Assembly: GCA_020634875.1 (NCBI GenBank)
Contig: JACKAX010000042.1
Coordinates: 1 to 24,947, forward strand
DNA length: 24,947 nucleotides
Direction: 5' to 3'
Origin: Anaerolineales bacterium
Lineage (GTDB): Bacteria > Chloroflexota > Anaerolineae > Anaerolineales > JABWBV01
Positions 6,962 through 15,788 of the stretch are shown in pieces. Within the stretch, counting starts at the first letter, position 1, and each line of letters opens with the position of its first letter. Position numbers and translations under genes: made by a program. The notes below the pieces were generated by a model. The model made no database searches. It was not told the DNA's origin and worked only from the letters and a program-made list of their open reading frames with translations.

Positions 6962-8494
6962 TCAATTTTCTCTTTTATGCTTTCTTACTCGACCGGGCGC
7001 TGTCTCCACCTTTTTCGGCGTTTTTGCCTCTGGGATAAATGGCAACGGCGCTTCCACGGTCATTCCACTTTGAATGATCCGTTGGAGTTCCGCGACCGCG
7101 CGCGGGTCCGTTTCCAGGGGGTCGTACGCGGCAAGGCGGGTTTCGACTTCGTCAATGGCGCGGCGTTCGAGCGTCCACGCGCCGGCTTTGAACCAGGTGT
7201 CGCGGTTGAGGCGGTCGTACACCATGCCGGGGAGGTAGAGTTCGTTTTGCCAGTTTTGGATAGTGTGGGGGGCGGTGAGCAGGTGGTCGCCCGCGAGGAG
7301 TTCGCGGGCGAGGTCAATGGTGGGGAAGTCTTCGGACGGTTTTTGCTCCCGAATGAAGTGGAGGGCTTGTCCGCAAACTTCATTATCGAACACGAGTTTG
7401 GGCAGGCTGAACAGGAGCAGGTAATCGAGCATCCCCGGCCCGGAGATGGAGTTCGCGCCCGCCATCGCCGCGAGGAGCGCGCTGCCGAACGTTTCCGCTC
7501 CGGCTTGGGCGTCAAGCAGTTTGCTTTCGCTAAAGGCCATGTAGGTTTGGGTGGGCAGGCCGAGCGATTTGGCAACCGCGAGGTACATCAAATCCAGCTG
7601 CATCGCTTCAATCGCCATCATCGGGGAGGTCGCCAGTTTCATGTGGAATGCCGCAGGCGCGCCGCCAAACAGAACGGGTGCGCCGGGTTTGACGATTTGC
7701 GCCATTACCAGTCCGGCGAGGACATCGGCGACATGGAAGACGGTGGCGCGATAGAGGGTGACGGGGGCGATGAGGCCCATGATCGTGACCGGGACGATTT
7801 CGACGGGGATGCCCGCTTCCACGCAGTCGAGCAAGTTTTGGCAGGAGTCTTCGCTGTACCGGAAGTTGCCTGTGGCGGTGATGGTGAAGATGGACATGGG
7901 GCGGGCGATCAGGTCGGTGCGGTCGTGGCGGAAGAGCTGCATCATCTCGACCATGCGCGGGACGCCGTGTTCAGTGAATGCGCCAGAGACAACGGGCTTG
8001 CGGGTGTTGGTGAGGACCATGTACAGCCGCCACGCGTCGGAGACTTTCGCTTCGATGTCGGCGTTGGTGGAGAAGGCGGTGGCGGGGTAGGCGATGTGTT
8101 CGAGGCCGTCACACAGGCGGATGTATTCGACGAAATCGGTGCTGTTGGCGAGGCGCGCGTCGCCGGTACGGTGATCGAGGATGCTCAACCCGCTGGAACC
8201 GGGGGTGAAGTGGACGCGGTCGCCGCCCAGGTCGGTGTACGGCGTCCCCTCGCGGGTGTGGAGGGTGAAGGATCGCGGCGTGGAGGCAATCGCGCGGTCT
8301 ACCACGTCTGGGGGGAAGAGAATCCGTCCGGCGGGGTCGGTTTGCAGGCCGTGTTCGAGTAGACGGGCGCGGAGTTGTTTTCCACGGATTTCAAAGCCGA
8401 GTTCGGCGAGGATTTGTTTGGCTTCGGTCAGGATTTTGGGGATCAGGTCGGGGTCTAGGGCTTGGATTTTGGGGTACATGGAGACATTTTCCAT
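6962..8494 (-). CDS. Trimethylamine methyltransferase (MttB) superfamily protein, non-pyrrolysine type
   Basis: About 510 residues from the ATG at 8494; a second ATG lies at 8479. The family transfers a methyl group from a quaternary or tertiary amine to a corrinoid protein. Family-like stretches include [58 protein letters not shown] and [16 protein letters not shown]. There is no in-frame stop codon, so unlike archaeal MttB it does not use pyrrolysine; such homologues (for example MtgB) act on glycine betaine or related substrates. No corrinoid-binding protein or reactivase gene is nearby, so it is an orphan here and the substrate is unknown. A longer upstream reading frame to 8734 exists, but it would run through the hairpin at 8525-8589 and is rejected. 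No convincing Shine-Dalgarno precedes either ATG. Confidence 0.87.
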   Translation of the reverse strand: MENVSMYPKIQALDPDLIPKILTEAKQILAELGFEIRGKQLRARLLEHGLQTDPAGRILFPPDVVDRAIASTPRSFTLHTREGTPYTDLGGDRVHFTPGSSGLSILDHRTGDARLANSTDFVEYIRLCDGLEHIAYPATAFSTNADIEAKVSDAWRLYMVLTNTRKPVVSGAFTEHGVPRMVEMMQLFRHDRTDLIARPMSIFTITATGNFRYSEDSCQNLLDCVEAGIPVEIVPVTIMGLIAPVTLYRATVFHVADVLAGLVMAQIVKPGAPVLFGGAPAAFHMKLATSPMMAIEAMQLDLMYLAVAKSLGLPTQTYMAFSESKLLDAQAGAETFGSALLAAMAGANSISGPGMLDYLLLFSLPKLVFDNEVCGQALHFIREQKPSEDFPTIDLARELLAGDHLLTAPHTIQNWQNELYLPGMVYDRLNRDTWFKAGAWTLERRAIDEVETRLAAYDPLETDPRAVAELQRIIQSGMTVEAPLPFIPEAKTPKKVETAPGRVRKHKREN

Positions 8495-8524
8495 AGGGGA
8501 GATGGTTTTGTAAAGGGAGTTTTC

Positions 8525-8589
8525 GACGCAAAGCCGCGAAGTCGCAAAGAAATGAAAAAGAAAACTTTGCGACTCTGCGACTTTGCGTC
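8525..8589. repeat. Word-repeat hairpin (GCAAAG/TCGCAAAG family)
   Basis: Arms of 25 bases (8525-8549 and 8565-8589) pair at 22 positions around an A-rich loop. Each arm consists of quasi-repeats of CGCAAAG-like words. It lies just upstream of the MttB-family start codon, in the divergent gap towards the MoxR gene. Confidence 0.8.
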
Positions 8590-8644
8590 CAGGGTTTGTC
8601 CCAAACTTGTGCCCGATTTCCTTAATAAACCCTTCATAACGCAC

Positions 8645-8676
8645 TTTCCGAAAACCCTTGCGTGCGAGGATATAAT
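8645..8676 (+). promoter_or_regulatory. Possible promoter for the MoxR-VWA operon
   Basis: A perfect TATAAT stands at 8671-8676, about 95 bases before the MoxR ATG, in the divergent gap. The -35 match is weak (TTTCCG-like at 8645-8650 with a long spacer), so only the -10 element is well supported. Confidence 0.3.
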
Positions 8677-8703
8677 TTAGGAAGGTAATCTTACGCATCC
8701 AGC

Positions 8704-8755
8704 ATGATAAGTGATGAAGTGATTCACTTATCACTTATCACTTATCACTTTATCA
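8704..8755. repeat. TTATCAC heptamer repeats forming a hairpin
   Basis: GATAAGTGATGAAGTGA is followed at once by several tandem copies of the heptamer CACTTAT/TTATCAC. The left part is close to the reverse complement of the right. It ends a few bases before the AAGGAG of the MoxR gene. Confidence 0.7.
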
Positions 8756-8770
8756 CTCCAAAGGAGTCCC

Positions 8771-9730
8771 ATGACCACCACCTTCCGTTCGCCTGAAGAA
8801 CTCAAAAATTGTCTGGGGGATCAGCAATACATCGCCAGTGATGAAATCGCCACCATCATGTACCTGTCTCAACAATTGGGAAAACCCCTCCTGACCGAAG
8901 GCCCCGCGGGAGTGGGAAAAACCGAACTCGCGAAGGCCATCGCGAGCGCGACTGGGCGGGAACTTATCCGCCTGCAATGTTACGAAGGTCTGGACGAGAC
9001 GAAAGCCCTCTATGAATGGGAATATGCGAAGCAATTGTTGTATACCCAACTGCTCCGTGACCAATTGCAACAAACGTTGAGCGGCGCGGTGTCGCTGTCC
9101 GAGGCGGCGGACCGGCTCGCAAACGAGGAAGATGTGTTTTTCTCGATGCGGTTTTTACTCCAGCGTCCGTTGCTCAAAGCGATTTTGAGTGAGCAACCGA
9201 CGGTATTGTTGATTGATGAAATTGACCGAGCGGACGCCGAGTTTGAAGCGTTCCTGCTCGAAGTGTTGAGCGATTTTCAGATTAGCGTGCCGGAATTGGG
9301 GACGTTGGCGGCTGTGCATCGTCCGCTTGTGCTGTTGACCAGCAACAACACCCGTGAACTTTCCGAAGCCCTCAAACGCCGTTGTTTGTATCTGTTCATC
9401 GGCTACCCGAACGTGGATCAGGAACTCGCCGTTGTCCGCTTGAAGGTTTCCGAACTGAACCCAAAACTCGCGCGGCAAGCCGTCGAACTCGTGCAAATGT
9501 TGCGTGGGATGGATTTACGCAAGTCCCCCAGCATCAGCGAAACGCTGGATTGGGCCAAAGCATTGGTCGCCCTCAACGCAAATAATCTCGACGAACAGAC
9601 GCTTGAAAATACGATCACCGTCCTGCTCAAACACGAATCCGACATCCAAAAGGCCAAACGCCAACTCAACGCCCCCGCCCCGAAACGCAGAGGGGATGAT
9701 GATTTGACGAAGTATTTGGGAAGAAATTAG
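8771..9730 (+). CDS. MoxR family AAA+ ATPase
   Basis: 319 residues with a complete AAA+ core. Walker A is GPAGVGKT at 44-51, Walker B is VLLIDE at 145-150, sensor 1 is TSNN at 190-193, and the arginine-finger region is ALKRRC near 200-205. The region between Walker A and B carries the helical insertion typical of MoxR proteins. These ATPases act with VWA-domain partners as chaperones that insert metals or remodel target enzymes. The ATG has AAGGAG four to five bases upstream. The next gene, 95 bases downstream on the same strand, encodes a CoxE-like VWA protein, the classical partner, so the two almost certainly form an operon. No client such as CO dehydrogenase is encoded nearby, so the target is unknown. 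Confidence 0.92.
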   Translation: MTTTFRSPEELKNCLGDQQYIASDEIATIMYLSQQLGKPLLTEGPAGVGKTELAKAIASATGRELIRLQCYEGLDETKALYEWEYAKQLLYTQLLRDQLQQTLSGAVSLSEAADRLANEEDVFFSMRFLLQRPLLKAILSEQPTVLLIDEIDRADAEFEAFLLEVLSDFQISVPELGTLAAVHRPLVLLTSNNTRELSEALKRRCLYLFIGYPNVDQELAVVRLKVSELNPKLARQAVELVQMLRGMDLRKSPSISETLDWAKALVALNANNLDEQTLENTITVLLKHESDIQKAKRQLNAPAPKRRGDDDLTKYLGRN

Positions 9731-9736
9731 AAACTG

Positions 9737-9808
9737 GTACGCAGATTTCACAGATACCGCAGATTTTCCCTAAAAATTAAATCTGCGAAATCTTGTAAAT
9801 CTGCGTAC
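9737..9808. repeat. Word-repeat hairpin (GCAGATTT family)
   Basis: Arms of 30 bases (9737-9766 and 9779-9808) pair at 25 positions, starting with GTACGCAGATTT. Each arm is built of GCAGATT/ACAGAT-like words. It fills the gap between the MoxR and VWA genes and would be transcribed within the operon. Confidence 0.82.
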
Positions 9809-9825
9809 AAATCCCGGAGAGTAGC

Positions 9826-11202
9826 ATGGAAGAACGAATTATTCAATTTGTCAATGCGCTGCGGAATAAGGGGGTGCGGGTCAGTTTGGCGGAGTCTGCC
9901 GATGCGTTCCACGCAGTGGATCATCTGGGGGCACATCGGCGCGAGAATTTTCGGTTGTCCCTGCGCGCGACGCTGATCAAAGACTTTAACGATCTGCCCG
10001 TTTTTGACGAACTCTTCCCCCTCTTCTTCGACACCGGCGGGATGCCCCCCATGCAAAGCCTGCCCGACGACCTCACCCCCGAAGAAGCCGAGATGCTCGC
10101 CGAGGCCCTACAAGCGTTCAACCGCAAACTTCGCCAACTGCTCGAAAAACTCCTCAAAGGCGAAGAACTCACCGCCGAAGAGATGGCACGCCTCGAAGCC
10201 CTCACCGGCCTCCAACACGCCGACGATCCCCGCTACATGGAATGGATGCGCCGCCGGATGGAACAAGCTCTCCGCTTCCCAGAGATTCAAGAGGCCATGC
10301 AGGACATGATGTCCATTTTGCAAGAAATGGGCATGAACCCTGAACGCCTCCAGCAAATGGGCGAAATCATGCAAGAGAACATGAACGCCATGCGGGAACA
10401 AATTCGTCGCCAGGTCGGCCAGCGGATCGCCGAAAACATGAGCGAGCGCGACCCTGAAAAAGGCGTGGACTCTCTGTACGACCGCCCCTTCCACTCACTT
10501 TCTGACTCCGAGATGGATCAACTCCGCAAAGAAGTTACCCGCCTTGCCGCGGTTATCCGTACCCGCGTCGCCCTCCGCCAACGCCGTGCCAAAACCGGCA
10601 CCCTCGACGCCAAAGCCACGATCCGCGCCAACCTCAAACACAATGGCGTCCCCTTCGACCTCAAACACCGCGACCGCCGCCTCAAGCCGAAAATCGTTGT
10701 CATCTGCGACATCAGCACCTCGATGCGGCACATGTCCGAACTCATGCTGTCCCTGCTCTATGCCATGCAGGATCAAATTACCAAAACCCACGCCTTCGCT
10801 TTCATTGACCACATGGAATACATCACCCCCGACTTTCAAGGTCGTGAATCCAAAGACGCGGTCAACCACGTCCTCATCCGCCTGCCCCCCGGCTATTACA
10901 GCACCGACCTCGGTCACAGTCTTGACAACTTCGCCCACGATTTTATGGATACTCTCGATGGGCGCACCACCCTCATCATGGTCGGCGATGGGCGCAACAA
11001 CTACAACAACCCCCGCACCGACCTCTTCACCCAGATGGCTCGCCGCGCCAACCGCACTATCTGGCTCAATCCTGAACATCCTTACCAGTGGGGCACAGGG
11101 GATAGCGACATGCTCCAATATCATCCAATTTGCGACTCGGTTTTGCGGGTAAGCACGCTGTCAGAGTTGAGTGCGGCGATTGATAATTTGTTGGTGGGAT
11201 AG
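9826..11202 (+). CDS. CoxE-like VWA domain-containing protein
   Basis: 458 residues. The C-terminal half is a VWA domain with the MIDAS metal motif DISTS at 295-299, followed by LSLLYAMQDQITKTHAFAFID, the STDLGHSLDNF segment and TLIMVGDGRNNYNNP, all matching CoxE-type proteins (DUF58/VWA family). The N-terminal half is helical and rich in Met, Glu and Gln (residues 85-200), probably coiled coil, and likely binds the ATPase or client. The protein should be cytoplasmic; no signal peptide is seen. The ATG is preceded by GGAGA at suitable spacing. It works with the MoxR ATPase encoded just upstream. A strong terminator follows at 11219-11253. Confidence 0.9.
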   Translation: MEERIIQFVNALRNKGVRVSLAESADAFHAVDHLGAHRRENFRLSLRATLIKDFNDLPVFDELFPLFFDTGGMPPMQSLPDDLTPEEAEMLAEALQAFNRKLRQLLEKLLKGEELTAEEMARLEALTGLQHADDPRYMEWMRRRMEQALRFPEIQEAMQDMMSILQEMGMNPERLQQMGEIMQENMNAMREQIRRQVGQRIAENMSERDPEKGVDSLYDRPFHSLSDSEMDQLRKEVTRLAAVIRTRVALRQRRAKTGTLDAKATIRANLKHNGVPFDLKHRDRRLKPKIVVICDISTSMRHMSELMLSLLYAMQDQITKTHAFAFIDHMEYITPDFQGRESKDAVNHVLIRLPPGYYSTDLGHSLDNFAHDFMDTLDGRTTLIMVGDGRNNYNNPRTDLFTQMARRANRTIWLNPEHPYQWGTGDSDMLQYHPICDSVLRVSTLSELSAAIDNLLVG

Positions 11203-11218
11203 TTTGGCGGTTAAATAA

Positions 11219-11253
11219 AAAGTGCCGGTTTTCACCTTGAAAACCGGCACTTT
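11219..11253. terminator. Bidirectional intrinsic terminator between convergent genes
   Basis: AAAGTGCCGGTTTTCA (11219-11234), CCT loop, exact reverse complement (11238-11253), with A-rich sequence before and TTTATTTT after. It serves the plus-strand VWA gene and probably also the minus-strand methyltransferase gene ending at 11252. Confidence 0.88.
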
Positions 11254-11956
11254 ATTTTGTCCCTACCACCAATACAAACGGCAAATGCACCAGAGATTCC
11301 CATTTTGAAAAAAGCACGCCCGAACGTTTTTCCACCTCGTTCACCCTTCGCGCCTCCTCCGCGGTGAGCGGCAACCCCCGCAGAATCTCAAACCGGGTTT
11401 CCGCGGGCGGCTGAATCCCGGACGTAGTCTCAACTCGAACCTCAAACCCCGCCCGAGACAACGCCCCCGGCAGTTTCCGCCCCACCAACGGATCCGCTCC
11501 CGCGCGGGTGAGCGCGGCCATCCAAACCTCCTTCAACCCCACCCCCTCCGGCCATTCCAACATTCCTCCATAATCTGGTTCAATCGCCACCACCACACCC
11601 CCTTTCATCGTCACGCGCCCAATCTCCGCCGCCGTCCGTTCCAACGGCATCCACATCAACGCGAGCTGGCAAAACACCAAATCGAAAGACCCATCCACAA
11701 ATGGCAACGCTACAGACTCCCCGCAAACCCCGCCCAAAACATTTTGCAATGCTTGAAATTGGCGATCAAGCCCAAAAACCCTTCCTCCTCCTCGCCGTTC
11801 CAACTCTTCCGTCACCACGCCATACCCACACCCCAAATCCAAAATCCGCTTCCGATGAGCGATCTCCACCTGCCTTAACAAACGCGAACGAGCAGGGGAC
11901 AACCAGTCTGCTTGCTCGTGTAGTAATTGTGGGGAGGGGAGATCGTATAGGGTCAA
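11252..11956 (-). CDS. Class I SAM-dependent methyltransferase
   Basis: 234 residues with the Rossmann-type methyltransferase fold. Motif I is ILDLGCGYG near residues 38-46, an acidic motif II-like position lies in VFGLDRQ, and FDLVFCQLALMWM with the following GGVVVAIEPDYGG matches the motif of UbiE/Methyltransf_11 proteins. The substrate cannot be told. The start is a TTG whose last two bases overlap the TGA of the upstream kinase-like gene (TTGA overlap), so translation is probably coupled. It is the last gene of the minus-strand run from 17932. Its role in that run is unknown; it could modify a product of the cluster or be unrelated. Confidence 0.87.
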   Translation of the reverse strand: MTLYDLPSPQLLHEQADWLSPARSRLLRQVEIAHRKRILDLGCGYGVVTEELERRGGGRVFGLDRQFQALQNVLGGVCGESVALPFVDGSFDLVFCQLALMWMPLERTAAEIGRVTMKGGVVVAIEPDYGGMLEWPEGVGLKEVWMAALTRAGADPLVGRKLPGALSRAGFEVRVETTSGIQPPAETRFEILRGLPLTAEEARRVNEVEKRSGVLFSKWESLVHLPFVLVVGTK

Positions 11957-12507
11957 GATTCAGAAGATAGAGAGGCCAGCCACGCATCCCTTTCTTTGGG
12001 CGTCTTCAAATGTACCACCCGCAAATGGGCATATTCCGGTTGCTGAAACCGTGCTGTGTATTGCCTTCTTCGCCGGTGATACGTGGTGAGCATCCAAACC
12101 ATAATCGAGTCCTGACTAAACATCGAATTTTTGATAGTCTCACGGTTGCCGTGCCATAGTTCTTCTTTTGTGAAAGAACGGCGCAGCGTTCGGCGGAGAA
12201 GTTGCCAAAACACCCGTCCAAACGAAAAATCCAGGTACACCACCGTTTCCGCCCGTGCCCAGACGAGGGAACGAACCCGACTGTAATTGCCGTCCACCAC
12301 CCATTGATCCCCCGCGATGGCTTCAAGCACACGCGCCTCAAACACTTCATCTGGCACACCTGTCCAGTTTTCAGCCCAATAGAGCGCGTCTAACTCAATG
12401 TGTAGCAGATTCAAGCGTTTCGAGATTTCACGCGCTGTGGTGGTTTTGCCGGTGCCAGTCGTTCCCACCACGGAAATCCGCTGGCCCCAATGATTACCGC
12501 CCCCCAC
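11953..12507 (-). CDS. P-loop NTPase, adenylate kinase/FlaR-like
   Basis: About 184 residues. The P-loop VVGTTGTGKTT lies near the N-terminus, followed by HIELDALYW, WVVDGNYS and a VVYLDFS strand with an Arg-rich helix, as in the FlaR-like or 'DNA topology modulation' kinase-like family (COG0563 relatives). The family is related to nucleoside monophosphate kinases but substrates are mostly unknown. The start is inferred: a GTG at 12507 overlaps the end of the DUF2207 gene by 14 bases and places the P-loop at the usual distance from the N-terminus. A longer extension to 12609 would translate the antiparallel-frame equivalent of the DUF2207 Cys tail and is unlikely. Downstream it overlaps the methyltransferase start. 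Confidence 0.75.
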   Translation of the reverse strand: MGGGNHWGQRISVVGTTGTGKTTTAREISKRLNLLHIELDALYWAENWTGVPDEVFEARVLEAIAGDQWVVDGNYSRVRSLVWARAETVVYLDFSFGRVFWQLLRRTLRRSFTKEELWHGNRETIKNSMFSQDSIMVWMLTTYHRRRRQYTARFQQPEYAHLRVVHLKTPKERDAWLASLSSES

Positions 12508-14377
12508 CGGCACAGGCGCACGCACACGCACACCCCGCACAGGCGCACGCACAACTTCCGCCGCCACCCCCGCTCCCGCCAGAGCCACTACTCTTGGACA
12601 GCGCTTCAAAGAAATCGCCCGTTGCCTTGTCCAACCCGCTTAGGTTGATCACCCCTTGTGTTCCGGGTGCGGAAATCTTTCCGGGCAAGATCGCCCCGGC
12701 CAGGCCTGCCATTGTATTCTCCGCCCAACCAGCAAACCCGCCCGCGACATCGCCCAAGCCCGGGCCGCTGGAAGAAGATTTGCTACCGCCCACTTTCGGC
12801 GCGGCCCCCCCCATTCCGCCGCCCGTGTAAATGGGGCGTGTCCAGATCGGGTAATAGATATGGCGCGGGGTGGTGAACACAGTTGGGTAATCATCATGCA
12901 TGAGCACCCACTCCATGTTTTTGTCTAAAAATTGATCTTTCTGCTCGATCTCGCCGATCTTTTGCGCTTCCCCCCATGCCCGGTCTACGATTTTCCGATA
13001 GTAATCTTGTGTGTCGGACAGATCGAAGCCTTTGACGCGGACTGCGGTGCGGGTCAGGAAATCCTTCATTGCATCGGTGAAATCAATTTTGCTGACAGGC
13101 CGGTCGGGGCGGGCTTCGATGGCGTCGAGAAATTTGTGTTCGTAGGTGTGCAGCACCGTGCCTTTGTCTTGTGCCGCTTTCCGTCTGAAATCCTGTCGTT
13201 TGCCCATACTCGTGAGATTTTTCGCACGAAATTCCGGGGCGACTTCCACCGCCAGTGGGTTGGCATTCAGTTGGGTCAAGATACCTTTTTTCAGCAAGCC
13301 GAAGATAACGAGACTGAGGACTTTGTTCAAGGGCATTTCGAGGATCGCCGCGGCCTCGGCCGCGGTCAGCCCGCGTTTGATCCCGCCTCCCTCGACTTGT
13401 GCGATGGCGGGCATGTACTTCTTTTTCTTTGTGCGTAAAGCCGTCTCATTGACAATAATCAAACCGATCAACGGGAAGAAACTGCACAAATGCCACCCTG
13501 GACTTTGCACAAACGACCAGATTAACCCGCATCCAGCCAAAGCCCACAGCGCAAACCCGGTGCCGTTCGTAAAACGGAAAAACAGGATACTAAACAGAAT
13601 AATTGAAAAAATCCCGGCAACCACGCGGGCGTTCTCGTTATTTTTAAACCAGAACACCGGTAGGGTGAGAATGTTCATTTTGATGAAATTATTCAGCCCG
13701 CGTGTGGGGAATGAAATCCCAACTTCGTGCGGCCCATCCAACCGGGTATTGTCAAACTGCCAAACCGCTACCACATGATTTTGGTAAAGCGCCTTAGATG
13801 TAAACGGCATGTTGTTATTTTGGTAAAGCACTTCGTCGGGTTGAATGCCATCGAGCATGTGGATGGCAATGTTCAAATTCGTCGTCCCGTTGATGTATTC
13901 ACTGCCAAACCAGGTGGGGGTAATTTGCAGGGACGCGTAATCTTTTTTCGTAACATCCTGATAAATCAAACTTGGCATCGTAAACTCAAAATGGAGTTTG
14001 CCAGAACTCCCCGCCGCAATCATTTTCGACCCCAAATGGACTTCCACCCCCGGATTGACGTATTCCGAACGATAAATCCCCGTTGCGGCGACCCCATCCA
14101 CCGAAGCCGACATATTGGCAATATCGTAATCCTTGGTGGGCATCCCAATATCCACAATATCAATCGTATGTCCGTAGGAACTGTTGTCAAATGTAATATC
14201 GTAGACAATCCGCACATTCCCGTCCGCCTGGACGAATACTTGCATATTCAGTTCTGGCACAGAAAACGAATAGGACTGTGCGGAAGCTGGCGTGGCGAAA
14301 ATCCCCAAAACCAGCAACATTAAAATGACGATAATCTTTTTACTGAAACGATCCAAGCGTTGAATGTTGTTCGACAT
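12494..14377 (-). CDS. DUF2207 domain membrane protein with Gly/Cys/Ala C-terminal tail
   Basis: 627 residues. An N-terminal signal peptide or anchor (IIVILMLLVLGIFATPASA) is followed by an extracytoplasmic beta-rich domain of about 200 residues (DUF2207 pattern: VQADGNVRIVYDITFDNS). Two hydrophobic segments lie near residues 245-300, and a cytoplasmic winged-helix-like region contains GLTAAEAAAILEMPLNKVLSLVIFGLLKKG. The tail is low complexity: a Gly/Ser run and then SCACACAGCACACACAGGGR, seven Cys in the last 20 residues. Such tails occur in DUF2207 relatives, and their function is not known. The ATG has GGAGAG a few bases upstream. It follows two radical SAM-related genes, so the Cys tail is a candidate for modification or metal binding; this is inference. 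Confidence 0.85.
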   Translation of the reverse strand: MSNNIQRLDRFSKKIIVILMLLVLGIFATPASAQSYSFSVPELNMQVFVQADGNVRIVYDITFDNSSYGHTIDIVDIGMPTKDYDIANMSASVDGVAATGIYRSEYVNPGVEVHLGSKMIAAGSSGKLHFEFTMPSLIYQDVTKKDYASLQITPTWFGSEYINGTTNLNIAIHMLDGIQPDEVLYQNNNMPFTSKALYQNHVVAVWQFDNTRLDGPHEVGISFPTRGLNNFIKMNILTLPVFWFKNNENARVVAGIFSIILFSILFFRFTNGTGFALWALAGCGLIWSFVQSPGWHLCSFFPLIGLIIVNETALRTKKKKYMPAIAQVEGGGIKRGLTAAEAAAILEMPLNKVLSLVIFGLLKKGILTQLNANPLAVEVAPEFRAKNLTSMGKRQDFRRKAAQDKGTVLHTYEHKFLDAIEARPDRPVSKIDFTDAMKDFLTRTAVRVKGFDLSDTQDYYRKIVDRAWGEAQKIGEIEQKDQFLDKNMEWVLMHDDYPTVFTTPRHIYYPIWTRPIYTGGGMGGAAPKVGGSKSSSSGPGLGDVAGGFAGWAENTMAGLAGAILPGKISAPGTQGVINLSGLDKATGDFFEALSKSSGSGGSGGGGGSCACACAGCACACACAGGGR

Positions 14378-14396
14378 TTTCTCTCCAAAATTTAGA

Positions 14397-14489
14397 AACT
14401 TCGGAAGTCTTGTGGAAGACCTTTCTATCCGGGTTCACCGCTAAATTACCGGGCTTTCCTGTAAGAAATTCTCATAGATTTCCGAAGTT
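14397..14489. repeat. 93-bp inverted-repeat element, AACTTCGGAAGTCT family, copy 2
   Basis: Arms at 14397-14410 and 14476-14489 pair at 13 positions plus one G-T pair. The left arm is identical to that at 1503-1516. It occupies most of the gap between the radical SAM-like pseudoenzyme gene and the DUF2207 gene and would be transcribed with them. Confidence 0.8.
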
Positions 14490-14496
14490 TGGGTTA

Positions 14497-15777
14497 CTAA
14501 TCCGTACTCCACCCTTGTGCTTCCGCGGGACAATCGGCGGCGCAGATCGCCAGGCCGGGGCAATGGGCACACCGCGTGGGGGCGTTGACGCGCGTCCGGT
14601 AAGCCTGAAACGCGTCGGTCATCCAAATGCTGTCCCAATCATCTTTGAGCAGATTCCCCGCCATGCGTTTGGCCCCGCGTGGGGGAATCACCACCCCGTT
14701 CGGTTCCACGCGAATGGACAAATCCCCGGACGTGCGCGGGCCAGCGGCCAGCTGATCGGTCAGGGCTTTGGCCGGGTTGCGCTGCACGGGCGGTTCCCAA
14801 AGATAGCGAACGTTGGCTTCGGCAGACTCTTCTTCCACTTGGGCTGCAACCTGCCGCATCGCTTCGGCGGGGATGGCGTCGGAGCAAGTTTCTCCGGTGG
14901 GGGCGGCGAGGGCGAAAAAGGCCGCGTTCGGCACTTGAAGGGCTTGGAGACTTTCCAGCGTTTCGTTTAAGCCAGCAAGGGTGGCTGGAATGAGGGGAAT
15001 ATGCGCCACGTCCGCGACTTCGAGTTGTTGGGTGCGGGTAAATGCCTGCCGCGCGGCAAGATGATCGCCATCCCCGAATAGTTGGTCGTGAATATCCGAA
15101 TGGGCGGAGGCATAGAACACAGTGACATGATCCAGCCCAGCCATCACCAAATCTTCGAGCAGGGTGCCCCGCACCAGGTCGGTGGCCCGCCCGCTCACAC
15201 CGCAGATCATCCCCAAATCTTCGGCGCGTTCCACGGCGCGAACGAGAAAATCGGGATTGGGATGATCGGGCACGAGGAAGGTGACGTGAGGAATGCCAAT
15301 TTCCCACAACCGGCCCAACAACGGAAGGATGAATTTCGGTTCCGCGAGGGGCACGGTGGCCTCCAGAGGCGCGATCAGTTGGGTTCCCGCGGTAGCCGCG
15401 GCATCATCCAGGTTGAGAATGGGGTAATTATCACCGGGAGAAGCCAGTTCGTTGAGTAGAATGCCAACTTTGGTGAAATCTTTCTGGATTTGGTCGGCGG
15501 ACGCGCCTGCGAACCGGGCGCGCACCTCGCGCTGGAGACTGGTCTCCGGGACATTTTCCATCAGCCCCTTGACAATCACCACGCCCGCGGGGGACAGGTG
15601 AGCGGCCGCGGTCGCGTTGGCGAGCAACATGCCGGACCCGTCCATTTCCACGCGCAGGTGGAAGCGGGTGTATTGTCCCTGGCTCTCACGTAGAAAATGG
15701 TACAGCCCAGGCGCAATCGGTTCAGGCGCAGAACGAAGACGGGGGAAGAGGAGGTTTTTGAGGAAGTCTGTATTCAT
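14497..15777 (-). CDS. Degenerate radical SAM/SPASM paralogue lacking the catalytic Fe-S cluster
   Basis: 426 residues. Residues 20-110 resemble the PqqD-like (RRE) region of the upstream enzyme: FHLRVEMDGSG, then ATAAAHLSPAG. Residues 134-345 align with its radical SAM barrel: GIPHVTFL with GVPHLIL, GLDHVTVFYASAHSDIHD with GLNHVQVTLGSCHPAVHD. Between the shared Ala-Pro (136) and Gly-Ile-Pro-His (161) it is 23 residues shorter and lacks CxxxCxxC completely; the SAM-binding GGE is replaced by Pro-Asp-His. The C-terminus keeps AGNLLKDDWDSIW and RCAHCPGLAICAADC (Cys 403, 406, 412, 416), but two other SPASM Cys are changed (VEPNGVVIPPRG). It is therefore probably a non-catalytic partner or scaffold. 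The reading frame is intact, so it is not simple decay. The ATG at 15777 has no strong Shine-Dalgarno. Confidence 0.82.
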   Translation of the reverse strand: MNTDFLKNLLFPRLRSAPEPIAPGLYHFLRESQGQYTRFHLRVEMDGSGMLLANATAAAHLSPAGVVIVKGLMENVPETSLQREVRARFAGASADQIQKDFTKVGILLNELASPGDNYPILNLDDAAATAGTQLIAPLEATVPLAEPKFILPLLGRLWEIGIPHVTFLVPDHPNPDFLVRAVERAEDLGMICGVSGRATDLVRGTLLEDLVMAGLDHVTVFYASAHSDIHDQLFGDGDHLAARQAFTRTQQLEVADVAHIPLIPATLAGLNETLESLQALQVPNAAFFALAAPTGETCSDAIPAEAMRQVAAQVEEESAEANVRYLWEPPVQRNPAKALTDQLAAGPRTSGDLSIRVEPNGVVIPPRGAKRMAGNLLKDDWDSIWMTDAFQAYRTRVNAPTRCAHCPGLAICAADCPAEAQGWSTD

Positions 15778-15788
15778 GGCTTTTATTT

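Noticed and set aside
6977..8362. Long plus-strand open frame of 461 codons
   Set aside because: It lies antisense to the MttB-family gene, has Gly/Val/Asp-rich composition typical of a shadow frame in GC-rich DNA, and shows no recognisable domain.
8495..8734. N-terminal extension of the MttB-family protein
   Set aside because: It would translate through the hairpin at 8525-8589 and part of the promoter region of the divergent operon, and has no similarity to the family.
14497..15777. Pseudogene call for the cluster-less radical SAM paralogue
   Set aside because: The frame is intact over 426 codons, conserved motifs persist at both ends, and the missing segment is a clean in-frame deletion, so a retained function is more likely.
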